Shown here: piece after piece, positions 1 through 13,187 of the stretch
Layout: every line of letters starts with the position of its first letter
How positions within the stretch are numbered: position 1 is the stretch's first letter
Assembly (NCBI GenBank): GCA_005281725.1
Contig: SSBO01000007.1
Location: 5,180,031-5,244,030, forward strand
DNA length: 64,000 nucleotides
From: Wuchereria bancrofti
Lineage: Eukaryota > Nematoda > Chromadorea > Rhabditida > Onchocercidae
Direction: 5' to 3'
The notes under the pieces: model-generated
What the model was told of the DNA's origin: nothing
Databases searched by the model: none
The model's input: the letters and a program-made list of their open reading frames with translations, nothing else
Program-made: the position numbers and the translations under genes

Positions 1-2014
1 CCACAGTGATCTCCCGCACAAACCTGAATTATCAAATTTTTTATTACTGCAGTTTGTATTTAGTTTTACAGAAATTTACAGTGAACTTATGAAAAAGAAT
101 TCATAATGAAAGATCCCTATAGTTGAGTACGTCATGATATGATTACATATATACAAGTATAGAATACTTACTTTGAAAGAGAAACTTTACTCCAAAATTG
201 AGGCATACAAAAAATTTGTAGAAGACATTTCCAATATAATTGGTAAGGATCCTATCGGTAAACTTTATTTTAAACATATTATAATAAAATTTATACAAAT
301 TTGCTCACTTCAAGAACACTTTTTTTAAAAACTTGTATATCTGAAACAACGGAATGAACGCATTGACCTTCTCCCTTGATTTCCACTTTATCACCTTTCT
401 TGACTTTTCCTTGTTCAACCGTTCCAACAACAACAGTTCCCCTCCCAGTAATTGATACTCGCGATGAAATAGGCATCAGAAATGGTCCATCCTATAAAAG
501 AACAATGATATAAAAGGACAATAGAATTACTTGTTTCACAAAAAAATTGCTAAACAGTAAAATTTTCGACTCTTAGATAACATTTTGCATAATCGCACTA
601 AATAGGTCTAGTTTATAATTCCATCCACAGGAGTCCATTGAAATTAATTATGCTATTAGCAGAAATGAACAACTTGCAGCCTCATCGGAAGAGGAATGTT
701 ATCCAAAGCCGAAATTAACTTTTCAATGCATTCTCCATCACTTCCATGTAAAGCTTGCAATGCTGATCCTTTCACCACAACAACTGATTCATCTGCAAAA
801 ATATAACAAAATGTTTTTTGAAATAACTGGTTTGCAATTTTATTAACTTTCCAATGCATTCAACATCACGGCAAAATACAAATGCCGAAATCTGTATAAA
901 TTCAATTTATAAGCAGTACTATACTTCATCTCCGCAATACTACACAGAAAAGTGATACAAAACACACCTGTGTAACCGTGATGCTCTAGTAATTCTCGTG
1001 ACTCAATCTCCACTAGTGTAACGACGTCACTGTCGACCAAATCCACCTTATTTATAAATACAATTATGCTAGAAACACCAACTTGTTTAGCTAATAAAAG
1101 ATGCTCCTTTGTTTGTGTCATAACACCATCCGTTGCAGCAATCACTGAATATCAGAATTTTCCTTTAAATTTTAGAAACCTAAAATAGGATTATCACAAA
1201 TGTCTTTATGACTTCTCTGTTAAGCAGCGATTTAAGACACCTCAAATCTGATTTAAGCAAAATTTTCGTTAATTAACGTAAATTATACAGGCTAAAATAT
1301 GAGGTAAGGCTTAATGACTCAAAAAACATAATTCTTTATGGAACAGACATTGACATTTGATAGTGTCTTTATGAATCTTTTAAAATTCACCTAAAATAGC
1401 GACATCCATCTGTGTAGCACCACAAATCATATTTTTGATAAAATCACTGTGCCCGGGACAATCAGTATGAGCATACCGCCGTATATCACTTTCATAACCA
1501 ATATGTGCGATATTTATCGTTATGCCCCGTCTCTGTTCTTCTTTTGCCTTATCAATTTCCTCGAATTTGACAAATCTTGTTTTTCCTAAAAACTGCTTTC
1601 CCTTTCAACCGCTGACACCGTTCTTAGAAAAAGGAAAACTGCCCAAAAGACGAAAGAGAAGTTTTGAGATCAACCCACTTTTAAAACTTGAAGGTCAACA
1701 AGACTCCGTGACCTGTCCCCCGAGACTATCAACACATCAGTTCAACCAGTAACTAATCGACAACAGTCATTACTTGAAATTGAAAAGTTGAGGAAGCATT
1801 TACCTCTGGTGGACAGAATTTTGGTGATAGCGGCAGTTAAAGTGGTCTTTCCGTGATCTACGTGACCTATTGTACCAACATTCAAATTTTCCTTCGCAAT
1901 TTTGACAGTACTCGAAGCATTTGTTGCATTCCTTGTGATACTTGAGAAAAGTAGTGAAAATGTTGAAGAGCGGAATACAGAAAATCGTTCAAGTTGGCAG
2001 TACATAAGAGCCAT
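1..2014 (-). CDS. TUFM: Mitochondrial elongation factor Tu (5' and middle part; 3' end off the window)
   Basis: This GTPase delivers aminoacyl-tRNA to the mitochondrial ribosome. Exons read on the minus strand are 1804-2014 (ATG at 2012-2014), 1391-1585, 968-1144, 674-792, 309-491 and 1-23 (partial). All junctions have GT/AG and matching phase. The five GTP-binding motifs are visible: [26 protein letters not shown] and GSAL. Domain 2 follows ([15 protein letters not shown]), and domain 3 lies beyond the left edge. The first ~40 residues are rich in Ser, Thr and Arg and poor in acidic residues, as expected for a mitochondrial presequence. The protein diverges from the usual animal form: DGVMTQT replaces DGPMPQT, and GATQMD replaces the typical GTAPLD. 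Nematodes carry two mitochondrial EF-Tu types with different tRNA preference. The divergence hints at the EF-Tu2 type, but the diagnostic C-terminus is not in view. The open frame at 1522-1752 on the plus strand is a shadow of exon 2. Confidence 0.93.
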
Positions 2015-3670
2015 AAAGCGTCCCAGAAATTACCAATATTAAACCACATAACAGGAAAAATACCATTATATAACACTTTTTTCAAACTCACATATCTACT
2101 TATTGTCTTGAAAAGATGAACCTGTTCCAAAATTTTCAAAATCTCTATCGGAATTACTGCCACCTTAATCATTATTTGCGTCATGACCACTATAAATCAA
2201 CCAAGCAATCAAAATCCCAGAATACTCACCCCCCGCGAACCCTCCCCGCAACTTTGATCTGTCTCTTGCAAAACAACCTGGTTTATTCCACAGGGCCACC
2301 TTGTATCAAAACAACCTAATTTCACAGGCCAAACTGGTTTATTTCACAGGGCCACCTTATGTCACATACCATTCAGGCAATCACCTTCGGTGCCCGCATT
2401 CGCTAATCTCCGGTGAAGCTGGAATGTGAGGTGTTCTATGTAAAAGGCTTTCCTTCGTGGAAGCTATGCCTTACTTCGGGGTCAACCGTAATTACTCTCA
2501 TGTTTATAATGCGTAGCATCAGTAGACGGCATCACCAGAACATAATGAACATGCATTTGCTCGTAGCTCAAAAATGAACCTACAAGATGTTAACACAACT
2601 GAGGAATGGCAGAATATATTTCCTGAATTTTAACCTCCCATTACGTTACCATCATTACCAACACATTCAGAAGTGCCATTCCTGTTTGTACCTCACACAC
2701 TTCCAAACAAGAAAAAATTGATTCATCACTGTAAATTCTCCGCTACAGTAATTTTCCGAGAGTTAATTCAAGAACACAGTGATTAGTGTAATTTTAAGAA
2801 ACGTATTTAAAATAACCGGAAGTATTCATGACACATTCTCACGTTTCTACCCAAATACTGTCTATTTTCCATAGATTTCTTTTTTGACTCAGAATCAGAT
2901 AGGCTTTAACTAAGAGAATAATGTTGCTTATATTGCTTCCTCAGTGTGAACAGTGCAAATAATATATCCGATGGTGAATTTATCTCCAGAGCTTAAGTTT
3001 TTAGAGTTTTAAACGGAAAAGCATCGAAAAGAGGTCATCAGACAGCAATGTGTGATGCAACCGAATTTCTTTCTTATTTGATTATGGAATCCAGGGCAAT
3101 CAAAAGTACAGGCAAAACATAATGGACGAACATCGACAAAGGTGAAACGGAATAACAAATAAAAATTTTAAATGTACAAGCTTTGAAGTGAACATAAACC
3201 TTAAAATTTGAAGCCAAAAAACAACATACAGTGTACAAAAACAAAAGAACACATACACAAGGAACGCTTTATATTCACTACTCCCGATAACATGGAATTT
3301 GAACATTGCCTCGTCCCACTGCAAAGCATTCTTGAATTGCACACAAAGTAATCAGTATAACAAAACCTTATAGGACTAACATTTCGAAATATTCAGCTTT
3401 TGTTATAAAAATGTCAATGTTGTTAAATGGGAAATAACTGAAATGGGGCGAAGGCAGTGAAAAAAACAAACCCCGAGAGAGAAGATTAGAAATACAAATA
3501 ATCACAAAAGTAAGTGTAGAAAAAAACCAAGGTAAAGACTAAAAAATGACACTAGGCGACAAGACGCGAGCCAGAGTTTTCAAAGTATGATGCAGTAAAT
3601 GTTAAAATATGCTTGTAACACCTCGTTTTTTAGCATCCTTTCAGGCCATCAAATGACTGGAACTGCATCA
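2015..3670. other. Intergenic stretch without a recognised gene
   Basis: This lies between the start of the EF-Tu gene and the 3' end of the casein kinase gene, both transcribed leftward, so it holds the EF-Tu promoter and the kinase 3' UTR and terminator. A slightly GC-richer patch (about 2220-2480) contains a short direct repeat, listed separately. No open frame with splice signals or family similarity was found on either strand. Confidence 0.5.
2278..2360. repeat. 27-bp direct repeat, period 56 bp
   Basis: Two copies (2278-2304 and 2334-2360) share the core CACAGGGCCACCTT and the preceding CTGGTTTATT, with two differences over 27 bp. They lie just upstream of the EF-Tu start codon. Function is unknown; a simple local duplication is enough to explain it. 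Confidence 0.75.
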
Positions 3671-6600
3671 TCATTTTTGCTGTGGAGTCTTTCGTCTTCG
3701 TCGTCGGAAGCAACAACACCTAAACAATTATTTAAAAGAAAAAGTTACACTACCATTGTTCCCCGCTGCTAACTTCCATTGGCTGATCAGGTCCAAGAAA
3801 GAGCTTCATGTACAAATAAAATTTGTAAACTTTACATAGCCAGTGTCAATAAATGTGGAAAAATCAACTTACTTCACTTCACTATTATCTTCTAGGTGTG
3901 TGATGGGTTGTTGTGACCGTCCACCATTGTCTTCAATCACTTCGCCCACATTTGAATTGACTACCTCCAAAACATAATTTCCTTCATAACTACATATTTA
4001 AGTACAGTGACAATACAGATAGTAGCCTTTCAATGTAGTAATTAGATGTTAAACTACGTTTTTTTCTTGCTAGAAATAATTCACTTATGCAGATTCTTCG
4101 GCAACACTCATGAAATACCTACTTGAGTAGAGCCAAAACCACCCTGTTGTACAGCGCCTTGATTGGACGGTTTGAGGGTTTCATTTTGTCGTCCTTTCGC
4201 AGTACCAGCCCGTTTTCCCTCTCCTTTGTGTGCTTCACCGGCATGAAGAGAACCCGAAGGAGTTGACTGGAGTATAAAGTGTTAAAAATAGTGCCTATTA
4301 AATCATCCAAATTAAAAACCATTTCACATTACTAAATTACCAGGAAGAGTGAGTCACAGACATCACACGCATCTACGAAACTGATTATAATAAAGTTTCT
4401 ATCGTTACCAATTCTGGCCCAAATTCTGCACTACAAATTTCGACAAGGAAATCAAATTGCACCAAGGAAATCAAGTTGCAAGTTATTCCAAAGAATATAA
4501 CACAAAAAGTTTTGTTTTTACATATTTACCAATTGAAAGAAAGTTGACATACCGCTTGATTGAGCTTTGGAGTCCAATCAAACTCGTAATCGTATGTATA
4601 ACCAAGCCTATCAAGCACTGACTTAAACAGATTATAACAATACTCGTAATCCGGCGCTTCGAAGAAGTCTAATCGACGTGCATATCGTAAATACTGAGCA
4701 AATTCCTCTGTAATTGCATCCTAATGCATAACAACAAATAATTACTCCACATATTTATGATAACGAGCTCCAAATACTCAACACTCAACACTGAATTCTT
4801 TATTACAGAGGATCAGCTACACTTATAATTACAATTTATATATATTTCTTTATATTTTGTTTCATCAGCTTGATTTTGCCTCTAAAGCTATTTTAAATTC
4901 TCAAACAGTATATTGAAGTAAAACAGCAGACAGTACTATCTTTTTCAGAATGATTTCAAAAGAAAACATAAAGAGACAACTATGTAGGACGCAGGACGCC
5001 TAGCTTTGATTCACTAAACATCGCCACTGATACAATCTCATTAGTGGTACACAGCGTTAGTAATTAAGTAGGTGTAGTGAAAAATCGTACCAGGAAAGCC
5101 CTCGCAAAGTACTTCAATTGGAGTTGCTCGTTTGGTATCACCAATTTTTTGATACCGCTCTTTGAGAGTATCCGCCTTAAGACCTTGCCAAGGCAATGAT
5201 CCACGCAAGAAGTACATGAACATATGTCCAAGTGCTTCCAAGTCGTCCCTTCTACTCTGTTCTTTACCCAGGTGTGTGTTTATTGACATGTACCTCGCCG
5301 TGCCTGTCAGTGACTTATGTTCCCTGTATGCAATGTGCTTACCTGTAATTGACTTCGACTTTTTCATTTCATTTATTTCAAATGCCTTCAAAAGTTGTAA
5401 AAAATTCGAAACGAATTTCTTCTGCCCATAAACTCTGCTTCTATTTGACCACCAAATTATTGGTAGAGTTAAAGCATAACTTGCAGCTGCTCAGATAATG
5501 CTACAAAGGCTGAACATAACCAGCATGCCAACAGCCGAAATCATGAAAATCCATACCCCGGTTACACAGAATGAACTTACCAGTATCACAGTCAATGTAT
5601 TCTTTTGCAAGCCCAAAGTCGATAATATGAAGTAAGTGTTGCTTCCTAGTAGAATGCCGTCCTATTAAGAAATTTTCCGGTTTTACATCTCGATAAATCA
5701 GATGCTTCATATGTACATATTCAATGCGCCTCATCTATAAAATAAAAAGTAGAATATTTCAGCTATAAATTATATATGAGGAAGTTAAGTTCTTGCGAGG
5801 CTATCGAGTTATATGTAATTGTGCTGAACTATTTTACTTTCCAGATTGCTATAGTAGTCATTAGCAAGTACCTATAGCAGTTATTATGTATATAGCCTAT
5901 TATAAAGTCTGTAGTCTAAAACATTGTTCATCACACAGAATTCCGAATTATTCAAATAAACTGTTGGGTAAAGTCGCAACTGTGTTTAACAATATTGTGC
6001 TATAACAAAAGCAAGCTTAAAACAAACTATACCAGCTGCATTGCAATCATTGCAACAGTTTTCAATGAGAATTTCCGATCACACAAATCAAAGAGATCTT
6101 CTAAAGAATGTCCTAATAATTCCATTACCAAAGCATTGTATTTCCCACATGGTCCAAAATAATGCACCTGCGGCAGTCCTTCTGTAAGAAAGCCTGCTGT
6201 AAATAAAAAGAACTTTAAACAAGTTCTTTAAACAATTCTAAACAAAGTCGAAAAATAGGTTCTTACATATTTAAACCTAAAAATGGATAGTGAAATCCAG
6301 GTTGTAAATTTAGAAACACCTAAGGGAAGAGAAAAGCAAGATGCAAGAGAATGAAGAATTCCATCTTTTTCAAATTTTTTCATTAAAAATGAAATCCGTC
6401 GACAGCGAAGGTCAGTGCTTTTAAGATTTCTAGAGATAAATATGACAAATATGCTAGCCATAACAATTTGAGTTCAAAAAATAAAGAAAAAGAAGCCAAT
6501 GACATAAATAAACCGTGCTGGCCAAGCAGTTTGTAAAAACGATATTCGAGATGAAGCTGAGGCGCTTTGCTCTTCAAGGGTTCCAACTTGATAGCCACGT

Positions 6601-8245
6601 GTTCGTTATTGTATAGATTCTTTCCTAAACGTAGTTCTCCAAAATTACCGCATCCAATTTTTTTCCCTACCTGAAATGAACTTTAAATCCTTACATCCAG
6701 AAAAAGTATTAAATAAACACTATCCCATGCATTTTGCGAGCACTTTTTTATTGCAGTACCAGACAACATTCCCCGCGAAATAACCATGCAATACTATGTA
6801 TATATATATATATATAGTCAGCAAAACTTTTTAATATTTCCGGTTGTGTATCATGAAATGCATCCCAACAATATCCTATCCATCTAAATTTTAATGCTGC
6901 GCTATATTGTGAATAAAAAAATCTTCAAGAAACACCAAACGAAGAAAAAATATATTTTTTTTTTATTTAATGCTTTATTAATTATATTGGAATTAAAGGA
7001 ATGGTATGGCAAAGTCTATAAGATGTGGCAACAGCTCACAAATCACAGGGAAGATCACTGTTTGAGGATCTCAAATCGATGCAGATCCTGAAACTAGATT
7101 TTTCTCCTCAACTCACGTTCCACAAGGCTGAACTGCACTATGTAAGGTAGCAAGTTTGACCGCAATTTTTTATTCTTGATACCAGAAATTTAGGGATAAG
7201 TAACAGTGTGGATAAATTAAAATATAAAATGTCTATTTTTAATTCTATTTGAAAATCTGGGCGAAATCTCTTCCAAAATCAGAAACAGCACGATAAAGAG
7301 CTGTAATCAGGGACGAAAAGAATAGACGTTAAGTTCCTTATAACCTATGTTTCAGTTTTTTTTTTTTTAAGAATTACTTTTATTAATTTAACATGCTATA
7401 TATGCTGAAAACGTACAAAATCTTTAAATTAAAAAGTTTCGTTCGCGGTATAGATATTTTCGAATTCAGCTATATTTCCATTAAACGACAAGGAAAACAA
7501 GCATTACTCAAATAAAGTAAACTAAGCTTTTGGCAAAACGCTGACTAAGTTAACATGATGCGTAATCACACCTTGAAATTAGGTCCGACCATTAAAACTC
7601 CCGATGACGCGGTTGCGGATGGAGTTGCAGAAGAGTTTGGCCCGCGCGCGTTCGTCATACCAAATGACTGCGCTGCTGTTTGTGAACTATTGCCTGAAAC
7701 ACACAAGACGAGACACATGAGAAAATGACCGCTGTCTCCAAAATATTTTACATCATGGTTGCTCAATACTCTGTATAAAGCGTTACCCTGTGATGTTGTA
7801 AGTCTGTAATTTAACATGTCTGCATTACTCAATACTCTGTATAAAGCTCAGAAAAGTTGGATATTGGTTTTTAGTCGTTCTAAATTCATCCCAATAAGCT
7901 AATGACGATTTCGACCTTTTAGCGTTAGATGGCCTAACATGCTCGAGTCCTACAATTACCTTTCTGTTGTTTCGGTCGTTTTCGATAATGACAGATCGTC
8001 GCTACTTCTTCTCCGCGACAAGAAATCGAACTCAGATTCTGTGGGAGACAGCATAAATAATCAAAACGAATGTCGTTATAACAGATGAAAGAGATTCAGT
8101 ACACTTTCAAGAAATTCGGTGTTTAAATACTGAAAGGATTAACAAACCCTCTAAAGTCTGCAAAATATGAGCGAAATGTTGGCCGCCGCCTGGAGATAGC
8201 CCTGCGGCTCCAGATAATTTTGATGGACGCTGTGCTGGCACCCGT
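3671..8245 (-). CDS. csnk-1: Casein kinase I gamma (5' end not found)
   Basis: This is a membrane-anchored Ser/Thr kinase of the CK1 gamma subfamily (Wnt receptor phosphorylation; spindle positioning in worms). Ten exons were read on the minus strand: 8148-8245, 7572-7693, 6514-6670, 6033-6181, 5581-5734, 5091-5342, 4553-4707, 4123-4266, 3873-3964 and 3671-3719, stop TGA at 3671-3673. Phases agree at every junction, giving at least 456 residues. Visible motifs are [10 protein letters not shown] before the kinase domain, the glycine loop GCGNFG, lysine in VAIKLEP, catalytic [13 protein letters not shown], and the CK1 hallmark [10 protein letters not shown]. The 49-nt last exon encodes [16 protein letters not shown], the palmitoylated Cys cluster plus basic tail typical of the gamma forms. 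The first exon listed begins in mid-codon (phase needs two upstream bases), so at least one 5' exon lies to the right and was not identified. The N-terminal region is Gly/Ser/Ala-rich and low complexity. Confidence 0.96.
6798..6816. repeat. (TA)n microsatellite
   Basis: A run of about nine TA units lies inside the intron between the glycine-loop exon and the upstream exon of the casein kinase gene. Confidence 0.9.
7761..7847. repeat. 20-bp direct repeat, period 66 bp
   Basis: The core CTCAATACTCTGTATAAAGC occurs at 7762-7781 and again at 7828-7847, in the intron just upstream of the 7572-7693 casein kinase exon. This looks like a small local duplication with no obvious function. Confidence 0.7.
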
Positions 8246-10022
8246 CTGAAAGAAACAGAAGCATAAGATATACATATGCCTTGCGAAACTGTTCCATTCC
8301 TATGACGCACGCAAAGAAAAGCATTATTGTGTACGCAAAAATAATAAATCAAGCAACGAGTTGTAAAGCAAGCAACAACACTACATATATATATGCAAAA
8401 CAAAACGACTTCAATATACAAAACGTCTGCAAAATACAAAACACAACTTTCTTAAACCGCCGCCATGGACGACTGCTTGCTTACTTCTGCTTCTGCTTGT
8501 TAACCTTTGATAATTTTTTTGAAAAAATTCTAGAGACTAATCTCACTTAATACAATTAATATTTTACATCATGATCTAACTCGTGGATGATTCTTCCAGT
8601 TGCAGTGATGAATAATTGCATTCAGCTGCGGAAGAAGTAATGGAATCAGATACGGAATAAATGAAATCAAAGACAAGATAGTATAAAACATTACTGTTGA
8701 CATCTACTGAAATTTTAGGTGCTCTACTTACTATAAGAAGAAAGAAAAAAATGTAGTCCGTTTTCATTAAGGCATCAACGAATGCATAAGTTCCAGTACA
8801 TTCCTTTTGCGGATGAAAGTTATGATTGGAAGCAACATTACTTTATTATTAAACAATTTCGGAAAATCAGCCAATCTAAAACAAGTCAATTATAGAAATG
8901 TTACTGTTTGAAACATCCTTTACTGCAGAATACTTGTCATTGGTTTGGATGCTGACCTGACAGTGAATTTCATAACATTACTGCACTGCAGAATTTCTGT
9001 TCCTCCCTGATAAATAGGTTTAGTTTTAATTGTAAGCTAAATTGAGAAATACAAAGAAAATTGTTACAGTAGAAGTGATAGCTTTCATTTTCCATCCAAT
9101 GCCATTAATTGTCTTAATGTTTCGACATAAAATAAATCAGGTGAATGTGTGAGCGAATGCACCACAAAACACAAGAAGATTTTACTCAAACCAATCATTA
9201 ATATCTTCTATGTTCAGTATTGTTGGGACAACTATTACCTAATCCAAATCCCTTTTATAATATCCAAACCTCACTGGGAAACTCTGTGTACATCTATTGT
9301 AGTTACATCTATTGGTAATTTAAAAACTAATATTACCGAGATAGTTTCAAGACCACTACTTCAAATATCACTACTGCCTGAAAAACGTGTTGAACGTCGA
9401 CTTCCGAGAAATTTTACTCTCAATCTGTCAAAAATAGACTATATAAAGTTAAATTGTTTGAATCACAGCAAAAAAACCAATAAATTCCACAGCAAGACGA
9501 ACGTTCCTTAATACCGTAGTGATGGCGCGACCATTCACTAAGCCATCTCATTACCGCTATCCGCAGAAATGGGCATACCAGGAGGACACGACATGTATTT
9601 TTGTTGACACGAAAAGACATACACACACACAACATTTGTTTTGTGCTTGACAAATACGTGTCGGTATCGGAGATGGTGAAGTAAGAAGATGGCAGCTGGA
9701 CTAACTGAAAAACTGAAATGACCAAGATTTTATTCGGAGCTCTAGTTATATATACACAACTGCTTTCACTATATAAGAAAATGATTACATGATATCATGC
9801 ATATTTCTTGGGAATTGTCTCAAAGACATTCATCGAGATTTTTATCAATATAAATTCGTACTTTTATGTTCCTGCACTTCACTATAAACTGAAAATTACC
9901 TGGATTACTTGTCAATCGGATAATTTCTACAGTTACTGAACTGAATCTAAATTTCGAATAATGACTGATTCACACTTTGTAAACTAATAAGCACACGGAC
10001 TGGATAGACATCAATAATGAAG

Positions 10023-10072
10023 ACAACAGATAACTTAGACAGTCATCACCGGTCCAACTTAAATTGAGTAAT
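10023..10072 (+). repeat. 50-bp direct repeat, copy 1
   Basis: About 48 of 50 positions match copy 2 at 10727-10776; the shared core includes CACCGGTCCAACTTAAATTG. The copies are in the same orientation, 704 bp apart, and bracket a 123-codon open frame (10064-10435) of unknown meaning. Confidence 0.85.
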
Positions 10073-10726
10073 CGGTTGAAAACTGAAGTTACACCATTTC
10101 CAATACATAATTCTTATATTCCAATTATGTATTGGATAGAAGGAATATCCGTAATCGCACCAATCCTACATTTTGCCTTAAATGGGTTTCGTTTGGATGA
10201 AAACTATAATAATGAAATAAACCGGGGAAAGTATCGTTACTTCTTCCTACTGAAGTTGCAGAAAGCTTTAAATACAAAAAAGTATACTATTGGACCTATT
10301 ATCTATGTTCTCAAAGCAGATGTGTCAGTTAGTAAAAACTATCAAAAATATCAAAAGGGTTCTCTTCCACAATCGTTAAAAATTATTGGAATCATGAAGA
10401 AGCAAAATATCCCGAGCACCGTAATTCAGTATTGAAAAAAAAAGGAAAAAAAAAAGAGTTACAGGGGTAATTCTATGCAACTTATTTAATACTAAAGATT
10501 CGCACTACAATAAGTATAATAATCGCAATACAATATAGCACTTTACTGATTCAAATGCTTGCTTACTCAACTGCCCACTTCATTTCAGCAGTATTACTAT
10601 ACTTTCATTTTGAAGCAGGATTTAAAGTAGGATTCCAGCATCATCCTATGTGTTTATAGACAGTGCGTTTGCCACATTCCTGATGAGGCTCAGAACTGTC
10701 ATTTGATAGAAAGCAACATTAGTTTC

Positions 10727-10776
10727 ACAACAGATGACTTAGACAGTCGTCACCGGTCCAACTTAAATTGAGTAAT
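10727..10776 (+). repeat. 50-bp direct repeat, copy 2
   Basis: Partner of 10023-10072, differing at two positions. The pair could be terminal repeats of a small element or the trace of a segment duplication. No TG...CA ends or primer-binding site were recognised. Confidence 0.85.
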
Positions 10777-11670
10777 GACTGCTCATTCATTAGAGGTGAA
10801 AGTGCATTTGACAACTGTCGATGAAATTACCACTACAATCGATCGTGAAAGATCGGTATATTTTGAAAATTACACACAACAGCACACCGAATGAACCACA
10901 GTTATGTAGATAAGATGTATCATTGCAACAAAAAATGTGGAATCAAGCATATTTGACATCTTTATGACAGCAGTAAAACACTGCGAGTAAAACGAACCAT
11001 CAACCACTTCTATGACGACAACGCTGAATTCCTGTTCACAATCGATCCCATAAACCATATTACAATATATCTTACTGAACAGCTACCATAGGACAATGTG
11101 AAACAACACGTCCCACCAGTTACACATTTTTATAGACCCCAAAACAGCACAGCAAGTAACTCTGCAAATCAAGACGCGTACACGCACAAGGAAGAAGCCT
11201 CTAATGGGAAGGAACGATAACCTGTTAATAAAAAATGATGGAGGCATGTTTGGAAGAGCATAAAGACCGATTAAGGTTGTAGAAAAAGACAAAGGAGTGA
11301 ATGTATCTCTTGCTCATTCTTCTATTACAAAGAACGATAGATTCTATAAATAAATATAGATATATATGAATACCACGTCACAATTCAGTTATCTCGTAAT
11401 AATCTTAATCAAATGTTGGAATGTTACTCTCTCCACTTCCTATTTACAATTACTTCTGACTACAATGTGAAGATAAAAGATATTTCAGTATCTCAGTGCT
11501 TTTGAAACTCAAGTTCAAGCAGCTAGAAAACTTGAAAAACGATTATGAAAAACTCGATACGCAAAAGAAAAGTGAAAGTTAAGAAAATTGCTATCTCCGA
11601 AAGCTGATAATTCTGCTGTAAGCTTATCCAGTACCGAAGTTGATAAATCTTTTTTCTTCACTAATTTATG

Positions 11671-12365
11671 ATTAAAAAAGAGAATCTACACATTAAAACA
11701 TACAGATTTCTAAAAAATCTGTCGAGACTGAAAGAAATACGGTGTAACATCGCCCTAAATGGCTGATGGGAAGCACTTGTAAGAAAGATGAAACACTACC
11801 TTCCATAAATAGTCTTGGAAGAGCTTCGTGCGGTCCTTAGGAACTTCTCAATAACAGGAAAAAAAAGCAACTAAAAATGCTTATTGAATAGCCTTTCTAT
11901 TAGGTATTTGTAATCGGAAAATAATTGTATTATAATACTGAGTGGTTGAAGTACAAAGGAATATTTCAAATGAGTGTTTCCTCTGTTTAAAACAGTTCCC
12001 TGCTATTAAAAAATTACTGAAGACTTATTTTCCACTTAGGAATTTAAGAAATTTTCAGTAAAACTCAAAAGTAATTATTTCTCAAAATATTAGTGCCATA
12101 TTAGGGATTTAACAGAAGTTTTTAAGCTGTAACAGAAGTTTGGACAATCTGTTTGCATGTGTAAAACTACTGTTTTTCGTTAGCCTTTTTCTAAGGACCG
12201 CACGAAGCTCTTCCAAGACTATTTATGGAAGATAATATCTGTTTCATCTTTCTTACAAGTGCTTACCATCAGGCATCTAGGGCGATGTTACACCGTATTT
12301 CTTTCCGTCCTAACAGATTTTTTTAAAAATCTGTATGTTTTAATGTGTAGATTCTGTTTTTTAAT
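11671..12365. mobile_element. Fold-back / MITE-like element with ~170-bp inverted repeats
   Basis: The left arm (11671-11840) and right arm (12191-12365) are reverse complements over about 170 bp with scattered mismatches and small indels. Matching landmarks: outer AGAATCTACAC against GTGTAGATTCTG, middle CGGTGTAACATCGCCCTA against TAGGGCGATGTTACACCG, and inner GAGCTTCGTGCGGTCC against GGACCGCACGAAGCTC. The 350-bp spacer is AT-rich and encodes no protein. Long arms with a non-coding centre fit a non-autonomous DNA transposon. I could not define a clear target-site duplication beyond the AT-rich ends. It sits in the gene-poor region between the kinase and Tim8 genes. Confidence 0.85.
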
Positions 12366-13187
12366 TTAAAACCATTTTAGTTGCTTTCCCAGCAATCTTA
12401 TGAAACTATCAAAAAACAAATTATCGTTGCATTGCAAAGTGAATAACTGAATCATATAAAAAGCAAAACAAACCGTATTACTGGAACAGATTCCTTTTAT
12501 GCCTATTTATAGTGATTTTTCTCAATTATAAATAAATACCTAAATAATCTGGTAGTACGACCTTTTCATTTAACTACTAGTCTAGATATGGAATACCTTG
12601 TATTTGGCGAAAAATAAGAGAAGGAAAAAGACTAATCGGAGACTTCCAATTAGCAGTTTTTCGTAGACCTATTAAAAATAAATGACTGAATGCGCATAAA
12701 TTTAATTACAATATAGAAACTATCATTTAGTTACTCATTCCTATCATGTTTTCCAGCAGGAATTGTACTGAATTTTAACACTGCTTTTTTTTTTGAAGAA
12801 ATATCGAAAAAGCATTTGCCTCTTTAAAATAAACAGCTTAATGAATAAGGTCATCACTTAAGTGCTAGCATTATCGTTATAATGAGGGTGGCTTTAATAA
12901 GAGAATTAATATTAGTATTGTTTAGCGAAAGCTGTAATCGAAACTTGATTACAAACAACACATCTATCTTTGCCTAATAACAATATTTCTTGCTTCCCTT
13001 TTTTTCTTCTAATTTAGTAAGATCTTTCTAAATAAAATTATGATGAAGGTGGCTCTGATGACGATGGAACTTACATAACAGTAGAATAATAAAGGAAATC
13101 ACCATTAAAAGGAAAAAAGACCAAGATTTTATTGTTACTTATGGTTCGTCATGAACAATTGAATGAATCCATTTTTTGAAGATATGA

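Noticed and set aside
1522..1752. 76-codon plus-strand open frame
   Set aside because: Partly antisense to EF-Tu exon 2 (1391-1585) and its intron; no similarity of its own.
10064..10435. 123-codon plus-strand open frame
   Set aside because: No ATG at its start, composition typical of translated AT-rich DNA, no domain. Kept only as the content between direct repeats.
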